Assembly (NCBI GenBank): GCA_937892345.1
Contig: CALAGF010000373.1
Location: 1-13,157, forward strand
DNA: 13,157 nt
Reading direction: 5' to 3'
Source: an uncultured Rhodocyclaceae bacterium
GTDB taxonomy: Bacteria; Pseudomonadota; Gammaproteobacteria; Burkholderiales; Rhodocyclaceae
Below, piece by piece: positions 7,114 through 13,157 of the stretch. The notes under the pieces were generated by a model. That model did no database searches. It was given only the letters and a program-made list of their open reading frames with translations, and had not been told where the DNA came from. How positions within the stretch are numbered: the first letter of the stretch is position 1; the number at the start of each line of letters is the position of its first letter. Both the position numbers and the translations under genes were made by a program.

Positions 7114-8298
7114 ATGTCCACCGCCACCCTCGCCGCTGCCGCCCCTGCCATAGCCTGCGGTCAGATACCCTCCATCACCGATCCCGCCGATCATCTCGGC
7201 GCGGTTCGTTCGCTGATTGCCAGCAGCCTTGTCCCGAAGATTCTCGACGTCGATCTGAAAGCCGAATATCCCGAGGAATTCCTGCGGGCGCTGGGCAAGA
7301 TCGGCGGCTTCCGCGGCGCGGTAGCGCCGGAGTTCGGCGGCAACGGGCTCGGCATGAAGCACGTCGTTCAGGTCATGGAAGAAGTCGCCAAGGAATGCCT
7401 GTCCAGCGCCTTCCTGGTCTGGTGCCAGACTGCCTGCGCCCGCTACATCCAGATGTCGAATAACGACTGGCTGAAGAAACAGTTTCTGCCGCGCATCGCC
7501 AGCGGCGAGCAGCTCGCCGGCACCGGCCTGTCGAATACCGTCAAATCCTGCGACACCATCGAGGACTTCCGCCTCTCGGCCAAGCGCGTTGATAGCGGCT
7601 ACATCATCAACGGCGTCCTGCCCTGGGTTTCCAACCTCGGCCCGACACACGTCTTCACCACCGGCTGCCCGGTAGCCAGCGAAGACGGCAAGCTGGTGTT
7701 CATCCTCGTCGATTGCACCCAGGCCGGCTTCAAACTCGTCGATTGCGCCCACTTCGTCGCGCTTGACGGCACGCGCACCCTGGCCTGCCAGTTCAAGGAA
7801 GTCTTCATCCCGGACAGCATGGTCCTGGCGCATCCAAGCGAGTCGGCCGACTACGTCAAGCGCATCAAACCGGGCATGATCCACGCCCAGATGGGCATGG
7901 GGCTCGGCCTGATCGAAGCCTGCTGCAAGATGATGCACCAGTCGAACAAGACCCTGGCCCACGTCAATCAGTATCTCGACGATCAGGTCGGTCAGATCGA
8001 AGAAGTCCTGAGCGGTGCCCGCCAGGCGGCTTATGACATTGCCGACGAGCTGAGCGAAGGCCCGGCGAGCCAGCGCACGCTGGACATCCTGAAGTTGCGC
8101 CTGGCCGGTGGCGAGCTCTCGCTCAAGGCCGCCAACGCAGCGATGCTGCACCAGGGCGCCAAGGGCTATCTGGTCCGCAATCCGGCCCAGCGCCGCCTGC
8201 GCGAGGCTTACTTCATCGCCATCGTGACGCCGGCAACCAAGCATCTGCGCCGCGAGATCGCCCGCCTCGAAGGCGGTCACACCTGCGACGGCATGTGA
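7114..8298 (+). CDS. Acyl-CoA-dehydrogenase-fold flavoprotein of unknown reaction
   Basis: The 394-residue protein has the acyl-CoA dehydrogenase layout: a helical N-terminal domain (GGFRGAVAPEFGGNGLGMKHVVQ), a central beta domain with the conserved WVSN (from GVLPWVSNLGP), and a C-terminal four-helix part with Q-GAKGY and NPAQRRLREA. Three things set it apart. The substrate/FAD signature normally written TEPxAGSD reads LSNTVKSCD. The position of the medium-chain enzyme's catalytic Glu (the YEGT motif) is T372 in VTPAT, and I see no Glu at the isovaleryl-type position either. It also has 12 cysteines. Beta-oxidation is therefore unlikely; an FMN/FAD-dependent oxidase or monooxygenase (compare DszC, SfnB, nitroalkane oxidase) is more plausible. 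ATG was chosen for the AGGAG seven bases upstream. It is the first gene of the sigma-54 operon, 12 nt before rubredoxin, a likely electron partner. Fold sure, reaction unknown. Confidence 0.88.
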   Translation: MSTATLAAAAPAIACGQIPSITDPADHLGAVRSLIASSLVPKILDVDLKAEYPEEFLRALGKIGGFRGAVAPEFGGNGLGMKHVVQVMEEVAKECLSSAFLVWCQTACARYIQMSNNDWLKKQFLPRIASGEQLAGTGLSNTVKSCDTIEDFRLSAKRVDSGYIINGVLPWVSNLGPTHVFTTGCPVASEDGKLVFILVDCTQAGFKLVDCAHFVALDGTRTLACQFKEVFIPDSMVLAHPSESADYVKRIKPGMIHAQMGMGLGLIEACCKMMHQSNKTLAHVNQYLDDQVGQIEEVLSGARQAAYDIADELSEGPASQRTLDILKLRLAGGELSLKAANAAMLHQGAKGYLVRNPAQRRLREAYFIAIVTPATKHLRREIARLEGGHTCDGM

Positions 8299-8310
8299 GC
8301 GGGAGGCACC

Positions 8311-8493
8311 ATGACAACGACCGTTCAAACGACACAGTGGATCTGCAAGGTGTGTAACTGGGTTTACGACGAAGCAGTCGGCGACCCGGACAGCGGCTTG
8401 GCGCCGGGCACTTTGTTCGCTGATATCCCGGAGGATTGGTACTGCCCGGAGTGCGGCGTCACCAAGGCCGACTTCGAAGCGCTGGAATTCTGA
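8311..8493 (+). CDS. Rubredoxin
   Basis: A 60-residue protein with both iron-binding knuckles of rubredoxin: WICKVCNWVYDEAVGDP (C12, C15) and EDWYCPECGVTKADFE (C45, C48). The four Cys hold a single Fe for one-electron transfer in the cytoplasm. The aromatic core (Y19, W43) and the GDPDSGLAPGT loop are typical, and the length is complete. It is preceded by GGGAGG and starts 12 nt after the flavoprotein stop, so the two are co-translated from one transcript. The natural inference is that it feeds electrons to, or takes them from, that flavoprotein; no dedicated rubredoxin reductase is encoded in the window. Confidence 0.96.
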   Translation: MTTTVQTTQWICKVCNWVYDEAVGDPDSGLAPGTLFADIPEDWYCPECGVTKADFEALEF

Positions 8494-8659
8494 AATGGTG
8501 AATTACGGCCAAACCATGCACCAGACCTGTGCGGCTTTCCGCGGGTTTGTCACGGTCAACCGGAAAAAACACCTAAAAACGAAAAACAAACAACAGCTTG
8601 CAAAACAGGTACGGATACTGCGTTGCAGCAAATGAATACTCAACCCTCAGGAGCGCGTC
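8494..8659 (+). other. Intergenic region with imperfect hairpin inside the operon
   Basis: This 166-nt gap is by far the longest inside the operon. It holds an imperfect hairpin: TTTCC (8536-8540) and GGTT (8544-8547) pair with AACC (8558-8561) and GGAAA (8562-8566), with a GCG bulge and a ten-base loop. An A-rich, T-poor stretch follows, so it is not a standard Rho-independent terminator on this strand. It may mark an RNA processing point that sets flavoprotein-rubredoxin and transporter expression apart. I found no convincing second promoter. The next gene has a good AGGAG at 8649-8653. Confidence 0.35.
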
Positions 8660-10003
8660 ATGTCACTGAACAACCCGTTTGATCCAAATGCCGAGTTGCA
8701 TGCCTGTAGCTGCGGCCATCATGCCTCGCAGGCCGAACACGAACTGGCCGAGGTCGAGGCACTGAATCAACGCGTCATCCAGACCACGGTGATGCGCGCC
8801 CTGTTTCCGCAGGATGCCGAGCGCCGAAAATTTCTGCGCTCGGTCGGCACGTCGACCGCCTGGGCCGCGATCTCCTCGCTGATCCCCTTCGGTGCACTGG
8901 AAGCAATGGCTCAGGACAAGGGTGCGCTGGAGAAGAAGGACCTCAAGCTTGGTTTCATTCCCATCACTTGTGCCAGCCCGTTGATCATGGCCGACCCGCT
9001 GGGCTTCTACAAAAAGGAGGGCCTGAACGTCTCGATGATGAAGACGGCCGGCTGGGCGCTGATCCGCGACAAGGTCATCAACAGGGAATACGACGCTTCG
9101 CACATGTTGGCGCCAATGCCGTTGGCAATCTCGATGGGCGTCGGCTCCAACGTCGCACCGACCAATGTCATGACCATCCAGAACGTGAATGGCCAGGCCA
9201 TCGTGCTCGCCATCAAGCACAAGAACAACCGCGACCCCAAGAACTGGAAAGGTTTCAAGTTCGCCATTCCGTTCGAGTTTTCGATGCACAACTTCCTGTT
9301 GCGCTACTACCTGGCCGAGAACGGCATCAACCCGGATACCGATGTCCAGTTGCGCGTCGTGCCACCGCCGGAAATGGTCGCCAACCTGCGCGCCGGCAAC
9401 ATCGACGGCTTCCTCGGGCCCGATCCGGTTAACCAGCGTGCCGTCTATGACGAACTCGGCTTCATCCATATCCTCTCGCGTGAAATCTGGGACGGCCACC
9501 CCTGCTGTTCCTTCGCCGTGCCGACTGAGTTCATTCAGCAGAACCCGAACAGTTTCGCGGCACTCTACCGCGCCATCCTGAAATCCGCTGCCATGGCGCG
9601 CGACCCGAAAAACCGCCCGATCATGGCCGAGGTGCTGTCACCCGCGAACTACCTGAACCAGCCGAAGGCCGTGCTCGAACAGGTGCTGACCGGCAAGTTC
9701 GCCGACGGTCTGGGCAACGTCAGGAACGTCCCGGAACGCGTCGATTACGATCCCTTCCCGTGGTACTCGATGGCCTACTGGATCCTGTCGCAGATGAAGC
9801 GCTGGGGCTACGTCAAGGGCGAGGTGCGCTACAAGGACATCGCCGAAAAGGTGTACCTGCTGACCGACGCCCGCAAGCAGATGACCGACCTCGGCATGAA
9901 CCCGCCCAAGGAAAATCTGAAGAAATTCAAGGTCATGGGCAAAGAGTTCGACCCCGCCAAGGCCGACGCCTACGTCAGCAGCTTCGCCATCAAGAAGGCT
10001 TGA
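8660..10003 (+). CDS. Tat-dependent ABC transporter substrate-binding protein, NrtA/CmpA-like
   Basis: The 447-residue protein binds the transported solute in the periplasm. The mature part (from LKLGFIPITCASPLIMADPLGFYKKEGL) has the NMT1/NrtA-type type-2 periplasmic fold, with typical motifs MAPMPLAIS-like (LAPMPLAISMG) and VPPPEMVANLRAGNIDGFLGPDPVNQRAV. A twin-arginine signal, ERRKFLRSVG with R55-R56, is followed by a hydrophobic stretch and AMAQ, indicating folded export by Tat. Unusually, about 50 residues precede the twin arginines and include a Cys/His cluster, CSCGHHASQAEH (C16, C18, H20, H21, H27). The family includes binders of nitrate, bicarbonate and cyanate; the downstream cyanase favours cyanate or a precursor, but sequence alone does not decide. 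The permease gene follows after 10 nt. Start supported by AGGAG six bases upstream. Confidence 0.9.
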   Translation: MSLNNPFDPNAELHACSCGHHASQAEHELAEVEALNQRVIQTTVMRALFPQDAERRKFLRSVGTSTAWAAISSLIPFGALEAMAQDKGALEKKDLKLGFIPITCASPLIMADPLGFYKKEGLNVSMMKTAGWALIRDKVINREYDASHMLAPMPLAISMGVGSNVAPTNVMTIQNVNGQAIVLAIKHKNNRDPKNWKGFKFAIPFEFSMHNFLLRYYLAENGINPDTDVQLRVVPPPEMVANLRAGNIDGFLGPDPVNQRAVYDELGFIHILSREIWDGHPCCSFAVPTEFIQQNPNSFAALYRAILKSAAMARDPKNRPIMAEVLSPANYLNQPKAVLEQVLTGKFADGLGNVRNVPERVDYDPFPWYSMAYWILSQMKRWGYVKGEVRYKDIAEKVYLLTDARKQMTDLGMNPPKENLKKFKVMGKEFDPAKADAYVSSFAIKKA

Positions 10004-10013
10004 GGGGCGCATC

Positions 10014-10856
10014 ATGTTCAGCAAACAACCACTCAAGGCCGGATTGATCTCGCTGATGATCTTCCTGCTCTTCATCGGGGTGTGGGCTATGGCCACACAC
10101 CACAAGGAGAGTGCGGCGCAGACCGGTGCCGACGCCGAATACGCCGCGCTGATGGGTAAGGGCGCCGAAAAGACGAACGGCTTCCCGCCGCCGTCAAAGG
10201 TTGGCGAAGCCTTTGTCACCTATCTCTCGGACCCGTTTTACGACAAGGGTCCGAACGACAAGGGGATCGGTATCCAGCTCGCCTACTCGCTCGGCCGGGT
10301 CGGTCTCGGCTTCCTGCTGGCTACCCTCGTCGCGCTGCCCGTCGGCTTCGCCATCGGCATGTCTCCACTGCTGCTGCAGGCGCTCAACCCGTTCATCCAG
10401 ATCCTCAAACCGATCTCGCCGCTCGCCTGGATGCCGCTCGCGCTCTACAGCCTCAAGGACTCCGACATCTCCGGCATCTTCGTCATCTTCATCTGCTCGC
10501 TGTGGCCGATGCTGGTGAACACGGCCTTCGGTGTCGCTTCGGTCCGGCGCGACTGGATCAACGTCGCCCGGACGCTGGAAGTGAATCCGCTGCGCAAGGC
10601 CTTCTTGGTAATCCTGCCGGCCGCTGCGCCGACCATCCTGACCGGCATGCGCATCTCGATGGGCATCGCCTGGCTGGTCATCGTGGCCGCAGAAATGCTG
10701 ATTGGCGGCACCGGTATCGGCTACTTCGTGTGGAATGAATGGAACAACCTGTCGCTGGCCAACGTGATCTTCGCGGTATTGCTGATCGGCCTGGTCGGCA
10801 TGCTTCTGGACCTGATGTTTGCCCAACTTCAAAAGAAGGTGACCTATGCGGAATGA
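10014..10856 (+). CDS. ABC transporter permease, NrtB/CmpB/TauC type
   Basis: This 280-residue inner-membrane protein has a first helix at about 9-26 (GLISLMIFLLFIGVWAMA), a long periplasmic segment of roughly 60 residues, then five or so helices of the binding-protein-dependent permease domain (from LAYSLGRVGLGFLLATLVALPVGF). The cytoplasmic EAA loop that contacts the ATPase is visible from about N183 (NVARTLEVNPLRKAFLVILPAAAP). It forms the membrane channel for the solute delivered by the binding protein encoded upstream. A GAGGGG sequence precedes the ATG, and the 3' end overlaps the ATPase gene by 11 nt, showing tight coupling. The family is the nitrate/sulfonate/taurine/cyanate group; only one permease gene is present, so a homodimer is expected. 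Confidence 0.93.
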   Translation: MFSKQPLKAGLISLMIFLLFIGVWAMATHHKESAAQTGADAEYAALMGKGAEKTNGFPPPSKVGEAFVTYLSDPFYDKGPNDKGIGIQLAYSLGRVGLGFLLATLVALPVGFAIGMSPLLLQALNPFIQILKPISPLAWMPLALYSLKDSDISGIFVIFICSLWPMLVNTAFGVASVRRDWINVARTLEVNPLRKAFLVILPAAAPTILTGMRISMGIAWLVIVAAEMLIGGTGIGYFVWNEWNNLSLANVIFAVLLIGLVGMLLDLMFAQLQKKVTYAE

Positions 10857-11769
10857 GGACAAGGGACGCTCTGCCGCGGGCGTCACGGCCGGCAGCCATG
10901 CTGCTTTCGTCAAAGTCGAGGGGCTCGGCAAGCGTTACCGCGCCGACCAGCCACCCGTTTTCGAAAAGGTCAGTTTCGGCATCGAAAAGGGCGAGTTCAT
11001 CTGCATCATCGGCCACTCCGGCTGCGGCAAGAGCACCATCCTCAACGTTCTCGCGGGGCTCGAAGACGCCAGCGAGGGCTGCGTGATCATGGATAGCCGG
11101 GAGGTTTCGGGGCCCAGCCTCGATCGGGGCGTGGTCTTTCAGAGCCATGCGCTGCTGCCTTGGCTGAGTGTCGAGGAGAACATCGCTTTTGCCGTGCGCT
11201 CGCGGCATCCCGACTGGTCGCGTCAGCAGATCGCCAGCCACGGTGCGCGCTTCATCGAGATGGTGGGACTCGCCCACGCCGCACGAAAAAAACCGGCCGA
11301 GCTGTCGGGTGGCATGAAGCAGCGCGTCGGTATCGCCCGGGCCTTCGCAGTCGAGCCTAAGATGCTGCTGATGGACGAGCCCTTCGGTGCGCTCGATGCG
11401 CTGACCCGCGGAGTGATCCAGGACGAGCTTCTGAAGATCTGTACAGATACCCACCAGACCGTGTTCATGATTACCCACGACGTGGACGAGGCGATCCTGC
11501 TGGCCGACCGCATCTTCCTGATGAGCAACGGTCCGCAGGCGCGCATCGCCGAAATCGTCGTCAATACGCTGCCCCGCGACCGCGTTCGCGAGACTATCCA
11601 CCATGACCCGCAGTTCTACCGCATCCGTAATCATCTGGTGGATTTCCTCGTGCGCCGCTCGAAGGCGATCCAGCAGGCCGGCAGCACGGTGGCTGAACTG
11701 GCGACAACCCATGTCGTGCGTCCAGGGCTCAACGAAGCTGCAAACTCGCACGTCGAAGCAGCAGCCTGA
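10846..11769 (+). CDS. ABC transporter ATP-binding protein, NrtD/TauB/SsuB type
   Basis: The 307-residue protein carries all motifs of an active ABC ATPase: Walker A GHSGCGKST (56-64), the Q loop in VVFQSHALLPWL, signature LSGGMKQR (153-160), Walker B LLMDEPFGALD (D177, E178) and the switch histidine H211 in MITHDVDEA. It powers uptake through the adjacent permease. Compared with the usual 250-270 residues it has about 25 extra at the N-terminus and a C-terminal tail of about 40 (from LVRRSKAIQQAG) with no motif I recognise; NrtC-like solute-sensing domains are absent. The start lies inside the permease gene with an AAGAAGG just upstream. A 48-nt gap separates it from cyanase. Confidence 0.95.
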   Translation: MRNEDKGRSAAGVTAGSHAAFVKVEGLGKRYRADQPPVFEKVSFGIEKGEFICIIGHSGCGKSTILNVLAGLEDASEGCVIMDSREVSGPSLDRGVVFQSHALLPWLSVEENIAFAVRSRHPDWSRQQIASHGARFIEMVGLAHAARKKPAELSGGMKQRVGIARAFAVEPKMLLMDEPFGALDALTRGVIQDELLKICTDTHQTVFMITHDVDEAILLADRIFLMSNGPQARIAEIVVNTLPRDRVRETIHHDPQFYRIRNHLVDFLVRRSKAIQQAGSTVAELATTHVVRPGLNEAANSHVEAAA

Positions 11770-11817
11770 ATCCATCCAGAGTTCCAAACCGCTTTACCCC
11801 AACCCCAGGAGCAGAAA

Positions 11818-12267
11818 ATGATTTCCGACCGCAACGAAGTGACCGCACTGATCCTTTCCGCCAAGGTGAGCAAGGGCATCAAGTGGAGCCAGGTGGCCGA
11901 CGCCATCGGTCTCAGCAAGGAGTGGACTACCGCTGGCTGCCTCGGCCAGATGACCTTTAACAAGGCCCAGGCCGAGACGATCGGCAAGCTCTTCGACCTT
12001 TCCGACGAAGCCGTTGCCTGGCTGCAGGTGGTGCCCTACAAGGGCTCCTTGCCCAGCGCCGTACCGACCGACCCGCTGATCTATCGCTGGTACGAGATCG
12101 TCAACGTGTATGGCTCGACCATCAAGGAGCTGATTCACGAGGAGTTTGGCGACGGGATCATGAGTGCCATCGACTTCTCGATGGACATCAAGCGCCAGGA
12201 AGACCCTAAGGGCGACCGGGTGAACGTGGTGCTGTCGGGCAAGTTCCTGCCCTACAAGAGCTACTGA
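11818..12267 (+). CDS. cynS: Cyanase (cyanate hydratase)
   Basis: The 149-residue product matches cyanase along its length. It converts cyanate and bicarbonate to CO2 and carbamate, which falls apart to ammonia and CO2, giving detoxification and a nitrogen source. The N-terminal part is the helical DNA-binding-like domain; the C-terminal part carries YRWYEIVNVYGSTIKELIHE and FGDGIMSAIDF. The catalytic triad known from E. coli (R96, E99, S122) appears as R90, E93 and S116, all shifted by six, so the enzyme should be active as the usual decamer. The ending LSGKFLPYKSY is typical. AGGAG lies six bases before the ATG. It is the last gene before a hairpin terminator and depends on the sigma-54 promoter far upstream unless an internal promoter exists; none was seen in the 48-nt gap before it. 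No CynR-type LysR regulator is encoded here. Confidence 0.97.
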   Translation: MISDRNEVTALILSAKVSKGIKWSQVADAIGLSKEWTTAGCLGQMTFNKAQAETIGKLFDLSDEAVAWLQVVPYKGSLPSAVPTDPLIYRWYEIVNVYGSTIKELIHEEFGDGIMSAIDFSMDIKRQEDPKGDRVNVVLSGKFLPYKSY

Positions 12268-12277
12268 GCCACCTTGC

Positions 12278-12301
12278 GACAGGCCCGTGCATGGGCCTGT
12301 C
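12278..12301 (+). terminator. Hairpin terminator after cynS
   Basis: GACAGGCCC and GGGCCTGTC form a perfect 9-bp GC-rich stem with a six-base loop (GTGCAT), starting 11 nt after the cyanase stop. The following bases are pyrimidine-rich (TTCGCTCTCCC) rather than a clean U-run, so termination may be partial, leaving some read-through into the transporter gene. An ATG in frame with that gene falls in the loop, which argues against its use as a start. Confidence 0.6.
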
Positions 12302-12341
12302 TTCGCTCTCCCATTCTCATCACGCACCTTTGGCCATTGCC

Positions 12342-13139
12342 ATGCTTATCGGAATCCTCCTCGGCGCCCTGGTTGGCACCCTGCTCGGCCTCACCGGTGC
12401 AGGTGGCGGCGTGCTTGCCGTCCCGGCACTCATGCTCGGCCTGGGATTGAGCATGACCGACGCAGTACCCGTCTCCCTCATCGCCGTGGGTGGCGCCGCC
12501 TGGCTCGGCGGCCTCGCGGGGCTACGTCAGGGGCTGGTACGCTACAAGGCCGCACTGTTGATGGCAGTCCTCGGCGCAGCCTGCGCGCCGGTCGGTGTAT
12601 GGCTGGCGCACCGCCTGCCGGCACGGCTTCTGGTCGTGCTGTTCTGTGTCGTGATGTTGGTGATCGCGGCACGCATGCTTGCCCCGCTTATCGCCAAGGG
12701 GCGGGGCACAAAGGCCGTGGGGGGCGACCGCAACTGCATGCTCAACCCCTCGACCGGACGCTTCAGCTGGAACCTTCGCTGCTCGGTCACGCTCGCTGGC
12801 ATCGGCGGTGCCGCCGGCCTCTTTACCGGCATGCTGGGCGTCGGTGGAGGTTTTTTGATTGTCCCGGCCTTCCGTCAGTTCAGCGAACTCACCATGCGCG
12901 CCAGCGCGGCGACGTCCCTTGCCGTCATCGCCCCGGTGTCCACCACCACGGTGCTCGGCAGCCTGCTTGGCGGAACCCGGATTCCTGGCGTGGGCTGGGT
13001 TTTCATCGCCGCAACCGCGGGGGGCATCGTCGCCGGGCGGCACTTTAGCTCGCGCATCCCCGAGCAGTGGCTACAAACCGGCTTCGCCCTGCTCTTGCTG
13101 CTGGTGGCCGTCGCCTGGCTGGCCCGAACCCTTTTCTGA
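12342..13139 (+). CDS. TauE/SafE-family membrane transporter
   Basis: This 265-residue protein has two related halves of hydrophobic helices, each opening with a glycine-rich motif: ALVGTLLGLTGAGGGVLAVPAL near the N-terminus and LFTGMLGVGGGFLIVPAF in the second half. That is the mark of the TauE/SafE (DUF81) family, whose members move sulfite, sulfonates and related anions across the inner membrane. Eight or so helices are expected. The start is uncertain: this ATG places the first helix at the N-terminus, while an in-frame ATG at 12291 would add 17 residues (with a His-rich HSHHAP) but lies in the loop of the upstream hairpin; neither has a clear Shine-Dalgarno. It follows cynS by 74 nt across that hairpin, so membership in the cyanase operon is possible but not shown. 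Substrate unknown. Confidence 0.85.
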   Translation: MLIGILLGALVGTLLGLTGAGGGVLAVPALMLGLGLSMTDAVPVSLIAVGGAAWLGGLAGLRQGLVRYKAALLMAVLGAACAPVGVWLAHRLPARLLVVLFCVVMLVIAARMLAPLIAKGRGTKAVGGDRNCMLNPSTGRFSWNLRCSVTLAGIGGAAGLFTGMLGVGGGFLIVPAFRQFSELTMRASAATSLAVIAPVSTTTVLGSLLGGTRIPGVGWVFIAATAGGIVAGRHFSSRIPEQWLQTGFALLLLLVAVAWLARTLF

Positions 13140-13157
13140 ATCCGGATGACGCGCATG

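Noticed and set aside
7114..8298. Fatty acid beta-oxidation role for the acyl-CoA-dehydrogenase-like gene
   Set aside because: Catalytic Glu positions are not conserved in hand alignment, and no other beta-oxidation genes or electron-transfer flavoprotein genes are nearby.
7027..8328. Long minus-strand open frame (433 codons) opposite the flavoprotein
   Set aside because: It is antisense to a gene with clear family similarity and a good ribosome binding site, covers the promoter and part of rubredoxin, and its product is a low-complexity mix of D, G, A, V, L and H typical of GC-rich shadow frames.
8660..11769. Nitrate assimilation transporter (NrtABCD)
   Set aside because: The family fits, but there is no nitrate or nitrite reductase gene in the window and cyanase follows directly, so nitrate specificity is not supported by context.
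10678..11787. Minus-strand open frame of 369 codons opposite the ABC ATPase
   Set aside because: The plus strand encodes an ATPase with every conserved motif; the antisense product has no recognisable domain.

Overview
The window looks like part of a betaproteobacterial chromosome, probably Rhodocyclaceae (Dechloromonas/Azonexus type). This is inferred from the moderately high GC, the codon usage and the mix of tetrathionate respiration, cyclic-di-GMP signalling and sigma-54 nitrogen-type regulation; no rRNA or taxonomic marker gene is present. Gene density is ordinary and no mobile element, CRISPR array or tRNA gene was seen.

Left part (1-2731): the C-terminal end of a molybdopterin oxidoreductase, best read as tetrathionate reductase subunit TtrA, converges on a two-gene operon on the minus strand for its likely sensor kinase (TtrS) and response regulator (TtrR). 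Middle part (2828-5095, minus strand): an outer-membrane beta-barrel protein of the FadL family sits 24 nt behind a membrane-bound GGDEF diguanylate cyclase. These two genes read towards ttrSR and could be co-transcribed with them. A 240-nt divergent spacer separates the cyclase from the right-hand cluster.

Right part (5337-13139, plus strand): a GAF-AAA+-Fis sigma-54 activator of NifA-like build is followed by a complete sigma-54 promoter region: TGTTAACA-type repeats (candidate activator sites), an exact IHF consensus match, and a GG-N10-GC -24/-12 promoter. This promoter drives an acyl-CoA-dehydrogenase-fold flavoprotein, a rubredoxin, a Tat-dependent NrtA/CmpA-type substrate-binding protein with an odd Cys/His-rich leader, an ABC permease, an ABC ATPase and cyanase (CynS). 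A hairpin terminator follows cynS, and then a TauE/SafE-family membrane transporter.

Working interpretation: the right-hand cluster is a nitrogen-acquisition module that imports cyanate, or a compound from which cyanate is made, and ends with cyanase releasing NH3 and CO2. The flavoprotein lacks a Glu at both positions used as catalytic base in acyl-CoA dehydrogenases, so it probably does other flavin chemistry with rubredoxin as electron partner. A cyanate-forming oxidation (for example of cyanide, thiocyanate or an organic precursor) is an attractive but unproven role, and this is the part most worth following up.
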